Virus record (IMG/VR): IMGVR_UViG_3300044633_000100
Coordinates: 1-20,148 of that record
From: a virus
Strand: one strand, 5' to 3'
Length of the DNA: 20,148 nt
Part shown: positions 14,424 to 20,148 of the stretch, piece after piece
How the letters are laid out: every line of letters starts with the position of its first letter
Numbering within the stretch: position 1 is the stretch's first letter
Made by a program: the position numbers and the translations under genes
Notes under the pieces: model-generated
What the model saw: only the letters and a program-made list of their open reading frames with translations
What the model was told of the DNA's origin: nothing
The model's database searches: none

Positions 14424-14938
14424 TAGTGAGTTCTCCCTTGCGCGGCAAGAGTAGCACTGCGAGAGGCAACACGTTTGGCAATCTGCTCTGGCGTTTGCTT
14501 GCGACCTTTGCCAGCTTTGCCGCCCTTGCTAAAGAAGTTTTCAGGCATAGGCTTTAGTTTGCCAACCAGCCATGGTGTTGGGCGTGGTATGCCCTTCAGT
14601 GGGCTGACATAGTCTTCGCCACGAGGCTTGCTCATTGGGGGCTTAAAACCACCAACAGCAATGTTCCAGCCAATCAATTGTTCAGGGCGAAGCTTGCTTT
14701 CAATGTCGTAGCAGTATTCAAGGTCTGAAACCAACACAACCTCTTTAATTAGAGTGTCCCAGCCGTATTTGTTGATTGCGTTTGACAAGATTGCATTGTC
14801 ATGTCGCTTGTTCTTATGAGCCCACTTGTGACCGTAATTCCAACGCTTATCTGCGTCTTTGGACACGCCAACATAACCCTCAGTTAACATATCACTGTGG
14901 TGTGGTGCGCGGATCCAATAGACGGAGCAAACGGTCAT
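14423..14938 (-). CDS. Free-standing GIY-YIG homing endonuclease (171 aa)
   Basis: The nuclease domain is N-terminal. VYW at 6-8 stands for the GIY element and YVG at 22-24 for YIG. Arg32 (KRW) is the expected catalytic Arg and Glu80 (DIESKL) the expected metal-binding Glu. IGWNIAVGG at 89-97 is the conserved end of the domain. A basic linker (KPPMSKPRG; GGKAGKGRK) leads to a NUMOD-like helical motif (TPEQIAKRVASRSATL), typical of DNA-recognition tails in homing enzymes. It sits within the structural operon between adaptor and zinc-ribbon genes and overlaps both (ATGA and TAATG). It has therefore been fully absorbed into the coupling pattern. Confidence 0.8.
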   Translation of the reverse strand: MTVCSVYWIRAPHHSDMLTEGYVGVSKDADKRWNYGHKWAHKNKRHDNAILSNAINKYGWDTLIKEVVLVSDLEYCYDIESKLRPEQLIGWNIAVGGFKPPMSKPRGEDYVSPLKGIPRPTPWLVGKLKPMPENFFSKGGKAGKGRKQTPEQIAKRVASRSATLAAQGRTH

Positions 14939-16005
14939 CGTGTGTAAACTCCTATGTTGGGTGCCAAATAGATCGGACTACGATCACGCTCTTCCTGCTC
15001 CACTTGGTTCAGGTACTTCTCGGCTTGACCTTCAAGGTATTGGATGCGCGCCATGTCAACGCCCGGCAACTCGAGCGCCATCCTATGCGACAACATCATC
15101 AACGTCGCCTCATACCATCGAGTTGGGATGTACAGCTCGTTTGTCAGCGAGCCAACGTCCATGATCTGTTTGCTGTACCACACGGTAATTTGTACAAACG
15201 GATCACTGGGGACGGGCCACAAGTACAGCGATGGCAAGGGAATAGTGCGATCAAACCAGAATTGGAAGGGTTGGTTTGATGTGAAGTTCTTGTTTGGCAG
15301 GTTCGTGTAGTCATCGCGATTCAGGCGGGACATAGTGATCTCAGTGGAATTATTTCCAACGTAGAACTCACGCAAAGCCAAGGTAGTCCCACCAGAGGCG
15401 CGAACGCGGTAGTACTGCACGGCTTGACCGGGGTTTATGTCCGTCCAGATCCACTGGTTGTCCGTCACAGCCACGGCGCCAAGGTTTTGGAGGGTAGTCC
15501 ACGTACTGTTATCTGTTGAGTACTCAAGGGTCAACGTCCATGTAGCGCTTCCACCACCTGCTATGTACGGCAGGATACCGATGGAGCCAGCATAAATGTC
15601 TTGGTTTGTCCCAAAGTTAGCTGAAATGTTGCCGTTCGCGCTTGTCTGTTGGCAGAACGTGTCTACGTCGTTATCACCCACGTTGCCAACCGTACCACCC
15701 GCAGAGGATGTGTAGCTCGCGCTAGGGCGGTTCATGGTGCGATAGAGCACGTTTAGAGCGTCGTTTGCACCTGCGGGTAGGGTGTATATGTAATTGTTCG
15801 GAGAAACGCCCAAAACGATCTTATCGATGGCGAAATACTGTATTCCGATGTTGATCAGGTTCTGAAGAAGAAAGCTCAAAGACTGACGAGCGGACACAAG
15901 TTGCTCAGAGGTCAACTCTTCGGCTAATTTGCCTGCACGTCTCGCACCATGATCAATCAGGGTTTGTACGTTAACTGTCTGACCGTATGTATCTGAGTAC
16001 GCCAT
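14935..16005 (-). CDS. Head-tail adaptor-like protein with a discoidin-like insert (356 aa)
   Basis: The ends are helical: VNVQTLIDHGARRAGKLAEE, then LTSEQLVSARQSLSFLLQNL at about 11-50, and RWYEATLMMLSHRMALELPG plus a C-terminal coiled-coil-like helix at about 296-340. That is the plan of phage adaptor or stopper proteins. The middle (about 94-220) is different. It is a beta-rich block with WTLTLEYSTDNSTWTTLQ, QWIWTDINPGQAVQYYRVRA and LREFYVGN, the pattern of a discoidin/F5-8C-type jelly roll that often binds carbohydrate. Downstream aromatic strands (FWFDRTIPLPSLYLWPVP) return to the adaptor core. The ATG at 16005 is preceded by AAGGAA, and the stop overlaps the endonuclease start. The insert call is by pattern only. 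Confidence 0.65.
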   Translation of the reverse strand: MAYSDTYGQTVNVQTLIDHGARRAGKLAEELTSEQLVSARQSLSFLLQNLINIGIQYFAIDKIVLGVSPNNYIYTLPAGANDALNVLYRTMNRPSASYTSSAGGTVGNVGDNDVDTFCQQTSANGNISANFGTNQDIYAGSIGILPYIAGGGSATWTLTLEYSTDNSTWTTLQNLGAVAVTDNQWIWTDINPGQAVQYYRVRASGGTTLALREFYVGNNSTEITMSRLNRDDYTNLPNKNFTSNQPFQFWFDRTIPLPSLYLWPVPSDPFVQITVWYSKQIMDVGSLTNELYIPTRWYEATLMMLSHRMALELPGVDMARIQYLEGQAEKYLNQVEQEERDRSPIYLAPNIGVYTR

Positions 16006-16014
16006 TTGTATTCC

Positions 16015-16266
16015 TTACCAGCCGGGGCAGTTCCACCGTTGCATCGATGCGCGTGATCGACTGCCCTTTTCGCTCTTTTCTGCTACTGCCCCCATTCTCG
16101 CGCAAAACGCATCTCTACGCGAGCCCCCTTGGGGTTGTGGAGCCTTTAAATTTGAGCCAGTCTCGCGGTTGTACTTAGCGCGACCTTTGGCTGTAAGTCC
16201 AGCTCCTTGTTTGGCAGGGAGCTTCTCACCGCGACCGATTGCAAGACTTACGTTCTTTTTGCTCAT
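16015..16266 (-). CDS. DUF6321-like small basic phage protein (83 aa)
   Basis: A very basic protein with the motifs I associate with the DUF6321 family. These are LTAKGRAKYNRETGSNLKAP (about 24-43), FCARM (54-58) and the C-terminal RWNCPGW (77-83), with a Ser/Lys/Arg-rich region between. Two Cys (55 and 80) are present. No biochemical role is established for this family to my knowledge. Small basic proteins of this kind usually lie in head modules and may bind DNA or RNA, which is inference. The start overlaps the stop of the 92-aa basic gene (ATGA). Confidence 0.8.
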   Translation of the reverse strand: MSKKNVSLAIGRGEKLPAKQGAGLTAKGRAKYNRETGSNLKAPQPQGGSRRDAFCARMGAVAEKSEKGSRSRASMQRWNCPGW

Positions 16267-16541
16267 TTTACTTTGGCTGTTCTGGCGGATTGCTTGAAGG
16301 CTTTAGCCGTTGGCGCACCTTCGCTACCCACTCTACGCATCTTTTCCCCAGAGCCTTCAGCAATTCTTTCACGTTTTGCATTGATATTTTCATACAAGCC
16401 GCCTCCTTTAAATTTCTTACCCTCATCAGCCTTGGCAAACTCTTTGCCGACCTTTTGAGAGATACCCACCTTCTTGGCGAACGCAGGGTTGTGTGCGACC
16501 GCCTGCATCAAGTTGTGTTGAGAAGATGATTTGCTTGGCAT
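16263..16541 (-). CDS. Small Lys-rich head-module protein (92 aa)
   Basis: The product begins MPSKSSSQHNLMQAVAHNPA, then FAKKVGISQKVGKEFAKADE, followed by KFKGGGLYENINAKRERIAE and GAPTAKAFKQSARTAKVK. It is strongly basic and has no membrane span. The pattern (MP-SK--Q--M start, GLY-NI-AKRERI, GAPTAKAF--SA) is one I recognise as recurring in small uncharacterised phage proteins, but I cannot name a family. It sits between the beta-rich virion gene and the DUF6321-like gene with tight spacing. Nucleic-acid binding is possible from charge only. Confidence 0.75.
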   Translation of the reverse strand: MPSKSSSQHNLMQAVAHNPAFAKKVGISQKVGKEFAKADEGKKFKGGGLYENINAKRERIAEGSGEKMRRVGSEGAPTAKAFKQSARTAKVK

Positions 16542-16543
16542 GA

Positions 16544-17323
16544 TTAGTCAGGGTTCTTGATGTAGATGCCTTCAAACTCAGCAGACACATTGGAAGTTCC
16601 TGCTGAAGCAATTGCCCTAATTTCAATGTCTGTCTTTTCAGCAAAAGCAAGCGGTGTGTGCAGATCAAGCACGAAGTCTCCGTTGCCGGGGATACGCGCT
16701 GAACTTTGTATTCTAAACACACCACCCAATGGGCGTTGAATCAATTGAAAGTTGGTTGATGCGTTTGCGGTTGAGTTTGCAGATGTAAAGAAAGTTCCCA
16801 TTAAATACAGTGTGTACCCAGCAGGGACAGTCCAAAACGCCATCTGTGTTTGGTTTGCGGTAAGGGTAATCATGCCGTAAACGGTTGCAGGTACACCAGA
16901 AGTAACAGTACCTGTGCCAGCATAGATAGTGCCTGCGGCAGTTGCACCAGAACCAGCGGTGGTTACATACATACGAGAAATACGCAAGTAACTGTTGCCA
17001 GTATTGACTGCTGTTTGCCCATCTAAAAGGACAGACTCGCTAATTTCGTTGTAATTTGCATCAAGACCAAAAATAGCAATTGTTCTTGCGCCAGTTCCAG
17101 CAGAAGTATCGTCTGCGCTTGAGCTAGAGATTTTCATTACAGTGGCAGAAGCGGGGTATGCATACGTTCCGCCTTGTGCCCAAACTGTTTCTACGGATGT
17201 GCCGACATCACCGTTGATGCCAAACTTAAATAAGGCTTTGTGACCATCAACTTGCCCACGGGCTACTTGCAGTTCAAATGGCTCATACGCACCTTGGCGT
17301 GTTGCAGAAGAATAAGTTCCCAT
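16544..17323 (-). CDS. Beta-rich virion (decoration-like) protein (259 aa)
   Basis: A Thr/Gly/Ala-rich, beta-strand protein. From the ATG it reads MGTYSSATRQGAYEPFELQV, then ALFKFGINGDVGTSVETVW, DDTSAGTGARTIAIFGLDAN and NYNEISESVLLDGQTAVNTG. It ends with a beta strand and KNPD. This pattern recurs in aquatic phages as a capsid decoration or virion surface protein, which fits the head block here. The ATG at 17323 is preferred over the in-frame TTG at 17335, because the TTGGAG at that TTG is itself the Shine-Dalgarno for the ATG. The nearest upstream feature is a UUCG hairpin. Confidence 0.75.
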   Translation of the reverse strand: MGTYSSATRQGAYEPFELQVARGQVDGHKALFKFGINGDVGTSVETVWAQGGTYAYPASATVMKISSSSADDTSAGTGARTIAIFGLDANYNEISESVLLDGQTAVNTGNSYLRISRMYVTTAGSGATAAGTIYAGTGTVTSGVPATVYGMITLTANQTQMAFWTVPAGYTLYLMGTFFTSANSTANASTNFQLIQRPLGGVFRIQSSARIPGNGDFVLDLHTPLAFAEKTDIEIRAIASAGTSNVSAEFEGIYIKNPD

Positions 17324-17329
17324 GTGGGT

Positions 17330-17333
17330 CTCC
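17330..17333 (-). promoter_or_regulatory. Ribosome binding site that fixes the start at 17323
   Basis: GGAG lies six bases before the ATG at 17323 (minus strand TTGGAGACCCACATG). A TTG at 17335 in the same frame overlaps this Shine-Dalgarno, so it is the binding site rather than the start. Confidence 0.6.
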
Positions 17334-17347
17334 AAAATTCAAATTAA

Positions 17348-17371
17348 AAGTGGGAGCCGAAGCCCCCACTT
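17348..17371 (-). terminator. UUCG-loop hairpin after the Lys/Gly-rich gene
   Basis: On the minus strand AAGTGGGGGC, TTCG, GCTCCCACTT forms a 10-bp stem with one G-U wobble, closed by the extra-stable C(UUCG)G loop. It is followed by TTAATTTG. It lies five bases after the stop at 17376. The U tract is short, so it may be a partial terminator or an mRNA 3'-end stabiliser rather than a full stop. Confidence 0.6.
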
Positions 17372-17375
17372 AGGT

Positions 17376-18455
17376 TCAGCACTTTACTGATCCACCACGT
17401 TTCTTTGCAGGGGTGACAGTCACGGACTTCTCAGTCTTGGTGACAGATCCGTTTGCCTTTTTAGCGATGTCTCGCTCTTTATCGGTAACGGAACCCATGC
17501 CAGAGAACAAGCTCTTAGCACCCTCATATAGCTTGCTAGGAATGTTACGGATGGCTTTTGCCATGTCCATTTCACTCTCAGATGGGCCAATCGATTTGTC
17601 GTAAGCGCCTTTGGATAGGTCAGTTACTTTTCCGCCATCTTGATACTTCAGGTTGCTCTGGGCTTTCGCTTGCTTCATCGCTGTTGCGTTCTCAGCCTTG
17701 AAGGCAGATTGCTCTTTCTTCTGGGCTGGGGTCACACTGCCACCCTTTTTAAAGGTGCCTGATTGACGATCATTGCTGACAGGAGCAGATGGTTTCTTAG
17801 CTGGGTATGCTACGGCGCGACCGCTGTCGTTAACAGCTCCCCCCGTAGCGAAGTGCTTTTTTGTTGCACCGCCTTTTTTGTAACCACCGCCGTTACCTAA
17901 CTTGACATCACCTGTGGGGGCGCTGTTGTTGTCAGGATGAGCTGTGACCATCTTGGTGTTGCGATATGCACCGCCTTGACCTTCGGTGTTGATGATGCCA
18001 TCTTTAGCAATAGCGCCACCCTTTTTGTAACCACCTTGACCATTGACCACGCCACCTGTGGCGTAACCGCCGGGCTTCGTAGACTTGGCAATGCCACCAG
18101 TAGCAAGACCTTTGTGACCCTTGCTTGCAGGCTTAGACTCGTGAGACTTCAGTTCTTTTTCAAGACCCTTCATCTTCGACATCTCAGCCTTGTGCGTAGC
18201 CTTGGACTCGCCGCCGTCTTTCATTCCGCTTGGCATACCCTTCATCCCAGCCATAGCCGCACGACGTGCCGCCATAGAAGGACGCTTAGGACGAGCAACG
18301 GGCATCATGCCACCGCGAGCAGGCATAGCAGACATCGCAGATGGCATAGCCATCATTCCGCCGTCAGCCTTTTTCACGGATCCGCCTTTTTTGAGCTTTA
18401 ACTCAACTGTAGGCTCAGTGGTCATCATTTTGACCATTGGTTTAAATTGACCCAT
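17376..18455 (-). CDS. Low-complexity Lys/Gly/Met-rich head-module protein (359 aa)
   Basis: No globular domain is evident. The N-terminal part (VKMMTTEPTVELKLKKGGSV) is followed by a Met/Ala/Arg-rich region (MMAMPSAMSAMPARGGMMPV, 34-53). A long K/G-rich body has repeats of KKGGSV/KKGGA (22, 144, 193, 236, and KKRGGSV at 351) and ATGG (118, 132, 203). One possible amphipathic helix (AKAIRNIPSKLYEGAKSLF) lies near 299-317. It has a single Cys, at the C-terminus. Proteins of this composition occur near the capsid gene in many aquatic phages, but I know of no established function. Internal scaffolding or DNA condensation is a guess from charge. The start has AAGGAG upstream. Confidence 0.75.
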   Translation of the reverse strand: MGQFKPMVKMMTTEPTVELKLKKGGSVKKADGGMMAMPSAMSAMPARGGMMPVARPKRPSMAARRAAMAGMKGMPSGMKDGGESKATHKAEMSKMKGLEKELKSHESKPASKGHKGLATGGIAKSTKPGGYATGGVVNGQGGYKKGGAIAKDGIINTEGQGGAYRNTKMVTAHPDNNSAPTGDVKLGNGGGYKKGGATKKHFATGGAVNDSGRAVAYPAKKPSAPVSNDRQSGTFKKGGSVTPAQKKEQSAFKAENATAMKQAKAQSNLKYQDGGKVTDLSKGAYDKSIGPSESEMDMAKAIRNIPSKLYEGAKSLFSGMGSVTDKERDIAKKANGSVTKTEKSVTVTPAKKRGGSVKC

Positions 18456-18466
18456 GATCGTGCTCC

Positions 18467-18916
18467 TTAAACTTTCTGAGCATACACAACGGTCAGGCGG
18501 ATAACGCCTTGTGTTGTGCTGATCGTGCCATCAGGGTCAAGCGTAACAACAACAGAGGTATTAGTACCAATGTCGCTCATTGCAAGCAACTGTGCGGCTG
18601 TAAAAGTTAAAGCAATACGACCACCTGCAAACACATCTGTCGAGGACACGTATTGTGTACCTGCGGCGGCTGTGCCAACGGTCATTGCGATTGCTGTAGC
18701 TGTTCCGCCACCCACCGCCTCATTCACAACCATGTCAGCAAAAAAGCTGATGATTTGTGATGAAGCAGGGAGAGTCAGAGTTGCGCTAGTAGCGGTGCCC
18801 GCGGCGGCGGTTGTGACAGTAGTTGTCTGAGACATGACGACGAAACCGCCGTCAACAGTGTCAGTCAAAGTGCCAGAACCAGCGCGCAGGGTAGAACCAA
18901 AATAGGTTTGTGCCAT
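18467..18916 (-). CDS. Small beta-rich head protein (149 aa)
   Basis: The product begins MAQTYFGSTLRAGSGTLTDT. It then has alternating Thr/Ala/Val strands (TATSATLTLPASSQIISFFA, ADMVVNEAVGGG, GGRIALTFTAAQLLAMS, VVVTLDPDGTIS) and ends VIRLTVVYAQKV. It lacks membrane spans and charged clusters, consistent with a compact virion or decoration protein. It follows the major capsid gene after a hairpin, with a strong Shine-Dalgarno (AAGGAG) at the start. Expected copy number is high, like the capsid gene. The family is not named, and the head-surface role is inferred from location. Confidence 0.75.
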   Translation of the reverse strand: MAQTYFGSTLRAGSGTLTDTVDGGFVVMSQTTTVTTAAAGTATSATLTLPASSQIISFFADMVVNEAVGGGTATAIAMTVGTAAAGTQYVSSTDVFAGGRIALTFTAAQLLAMSDIGTNTSVVVTLDPDGTISTTQGVIRLTVVYAQKV

Positions 18917-18935
18917 TGTCTTTTCTCCTTAAAGC

Positions 18936-18955
18936 GCGGGGGGCGAACCCCCCAC
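18936..18955 (-). terminator. GC-rich UUCG-loop hairpin after the major capsid gene
   Basis: On the minus strand GTGGGGGG, TTCG, CCCCCCGC forms an 8-bp stem (one U-G wobble) with a UUCG loop. It starts seven bases after the capsid stop. It is followed by GCTTTAAGGAG, which is already the next Shine-Dalgarno, so there is no proper U tract. It is probably an mRNA stabilising or attenuating hairpin that lets capsid message outlast downstream message. Confidence 0.55.
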
Positions 18956-18961
18956 TTGGTT

Positions 18962-19879
18962 TTAGACGCCAGCAGTGCCGTACATCGCACGAGGATCAGT
19001 GAAGCCCACGTCGTAACGCTCTGTCGCTTTGTAGCGCATAGAGTCAGTTTCGAAGTCGCCTTCCATGGTCTTCTCGAGCTTACGACGCATCATGAGCTTC
19101 ATGCCTTCTGGAGCGTCGGTTTGTACGAAGAATGCTGAAGCATTGGTCAAACGTGACAACACAGCCGCGCCTTCGTCCAACAGACCGATGGACTTGACAG
19201 GGTTGATGTCGTTGTTTGCATTACCTGCGCGCAACACGGATTTCAAGAGGACTTCAGCTTGGAAGACGTTGCCGGGGGCGACCACCAATTGGCGGGGCAC
19301 AAGGCGAATCTTCTTACCATTGTTGTCCACAGCTTGACGAATCTGAATCAACATCTGCTCAAGCGATGTCTGTGACAGATTGGCGGCTGTAGCCAATTGG
19401 TTGCTGAATGTACCGCTGACGATAGGGTGCGATGTGCTGATCAAAGCAACGCCGTCGCCACCTGCTGTAGCACCGCCAGTGAAGGCGTTGTTCAACACGT
19501 TAGCAGACAAAGTCTCTTTGGTCTCAATCAATGACTGAGCCAAGTGACGTGCGTACACCTGACCGATACGGATGTGGTCACCGTCTTCAACCAAAACTTT
19601 GGTCAAAGCAAATGCCAAGCCGTACACAGAGTACACATAGCGTTTCAAGAACAGAACACCACCCTGTTGGTACGACACTGGTGTGCCGTCAGGCAACTGA
19701 GGTGCCGCGCCGAAACCGTACAAGACGGGTTCTTCGTGGTAGTTACGTGGAATGCCGTCTTGTTCCGTGAAAACACGAGACCATTCATCGGCACGTTGGT
19801 CGTAGACACCGTCGAAACATTCATTCAAGATAGGTTCGACGATGCTACGAAAGTCGGTACTGCGCATTGGAGCGGCCAT
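18962..19879 (-). CDS. Major capsid protein, Mu gpT-like HK97 fold (305 aa)
   Basis: This is the main shell protein. The N-terminal arm (MAAPMRSTDFRSIVEPILNE) leads to ALTKVLVEDGDHIRIGQVYA and then RHLAQSLIETKETLSANVLN, the long spine-helix-like stretch. ALISTSHPIVSG at 145-156 is the L-S--HP motif characteristic of Mu-like gpT capsid proteins. RLVPRQLVVAPGNVFQAEVL is the usual P-domain strand and turn. LMMRRKLEKTMEGDFETDSM and the C-terminal DVGFTDPRAMYG complete the fold. The length of about 305 aa is normal for this group. The gene has the strongest Shine-Dalgarno in the window (AGGAGG) and is followed by a GC-rich hairpin, both consistent with high expression. Confidence 0.85.
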   Translation of the reverse strand: MAAPMRSTDFRSIVEPILNECFDGVYDQRADEWSRVFTEQDGIPRNYHEEPVLYGFGAAPQLPDGTPVSYQQGGVLFLKRYVYSVYGLAFALTKVLVEDGDHIRIGQVYARHLAQSLIETKETLSANVLNNAFTGGATAGGDGVALISTSHPIVSGTFSNQLATAANLSQTSLEQMLIQIRQAVDNNGKKIRLVPRQLVVAPGNVFQAEVLLKSVLRAGNANNDINPVKSIGLLDEGAAVLSRLTNASAFFVQTDAPEGMKLMMRRKLEKTMEGDFETDSMRYKATERYDVGFTDPRAMYGTAGV

Positions 19880-19888
19880 GATTCATGT

Positions 19889-19894
19889 CCTCCT
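19889..19894 (-). promoter_or_regulatory. Strong Shine-Dalgarno of the major capsid gene
   Basis: Perfect AGGAGG nine bases before the capsid ATG at 19879. Another ATG lies closer at 19886 but in another frame. The capsid start is supported by its long frame. Confidence 0.7.
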
Positions 19895-19895
19895 A

Positions 19896-20148
19896 TTAAA
19901 TTGCCGTACCTGCCGCACCAGCAAACTGGTACTCGGCAATAGTGGCACGAACGATGGTGTAAGAATCACCCCAAGCATTGTCAGGGTACGGAGCGAGGTT
20001 GATGATTCGCATTTGTGCGCTGTTGCCAGCACCAGCTAAGGTGGTTGACAAAGTGCAAGCAGACAAACCAGTGGTTGTTGAACCAGCAGTTGTGTTGCTC
20101 AAATCAGCCTCATCGCCAATGGAAGTCTGCGCTAGTGAACCAGCGGCT
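19896..20148 (-). CDS. Head-module protein, 3' part only (runs off the right edge)
   Basis: The frame ending with TAA at 19898-19896 is open back to the window edge (84 codons), so the start lies outside. A TTG at 20102 is in frame but the frame continues upstream of it, so it is not taken as the start. The visible end is Thr/Ser/Gly-rich (TTAGSTTTGLSACTLSTTLA), followed by QMRIINLAPYPDNAWGDSYT and ending EYQFAGAAGTAI. The position immediately before the capsid gene, 16 bases away, suggests a decoration or stabilisation protein of the head. No family is recognised from the fragment. Confidence 0.7.
   Translation of the reverse strand, partial: AAGSLAQTSIGDEADLSNTTAGSTTTGLSACTLSTTLAGAGNSAQMRIINLAPYPDNAWGDSYTIVRATIAEYQFAGAAGTAI

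Noticed and set aside
1-20148. CRISPR arrays, tRNA genes, insertion sequences, integrase or attachment sites
   Set aside because: Reading both strands by eye I saw no regularly spaced repeats, no cloverleaf-like sequence and no transposase or recombinase motifs. The repeats present are coding repeats of fibre genes.

Overview
The window is a stretch of a tailed bacteriophage (or prophage) genome: a late structural and lysis region with every supported gene on the minus strand, so transcription runs from position 20148 towards 1. Several things point to a short-tailed (podovirus-like) phage of a Gram-negative, probably aquatic, bacterium: a Mu gpT-like major capsid protein, head-tail adaptor-like proteins, a P22 gp10-like nozzle protein, no tape measure or tail-tube genes, and many short fibre proteins. 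The host assignment is inference. No integrase, repressor, terminase, portal, polymerase, tRNA or CRISPR lies in the window, so lifestyle cannot be judged.

Head block (20148-16015): the C-terminal part of an unidentified head protein, the major capsid protein, a small beta-rich protein, a Lys/Gly-rich low-complexity protein, a beta-rich virion protein, and two small basic proteins (one DUF6321-like). UUCG-loop hairpins follow the capsid gene and the Lys/Gly-rich gene. Connector and fibre block (16005-6909): a head-tail adaptor-like protein carrying an apparent discoidin-like insert, a free-standing GIY-YIG homing endonuclease, a zinc-ribbon protein, a 684-aa fibre, a 165-aa fibre, a tandem duplication of a two-gene module (receptor-binding fibre plus small chaperone-like protein), a stub fibre, a 101-aa beta protein, a seven-Asp-box beta-propeller protein, and a small Pro-rich protein.

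Lysis block (6912-4726): a 48-aa reading frame, an XhlA-like membrane protein, a 30-aa single-span peptide, a secreted 95-aa protein, a coiled-coil protein, a two-span membrane protein, a GH108 endolysin and a GTA-type holin. A good sigma70-like promoter sits in the 58-base gap after the holin. Distal tail block (4667-1): an SU10-type adaptor-like protein, a 410-aa fibre, a 746-aa nozzle protein with two inserted beta modules, an 86-aa protein and the start of another gene running off the left edge.

Genes are packed with eight ATGA (4-base) and four TAATG (1-base) start/stop overlaps, so most are probably translationally coupled. Four small genes or gene ends were read directly from the bases: 6497-6589, 6766-6912, 10456-10629 and 1-300. 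No gene-free stretch exceeds 60 bases. I did not find a wholly new system. The most unusual parts are the duplicated fibre/chaperone module, the Asp-box propeller, the domain insertions in adaptor and nozzle, and the cluster of tiny lysis-region genes.
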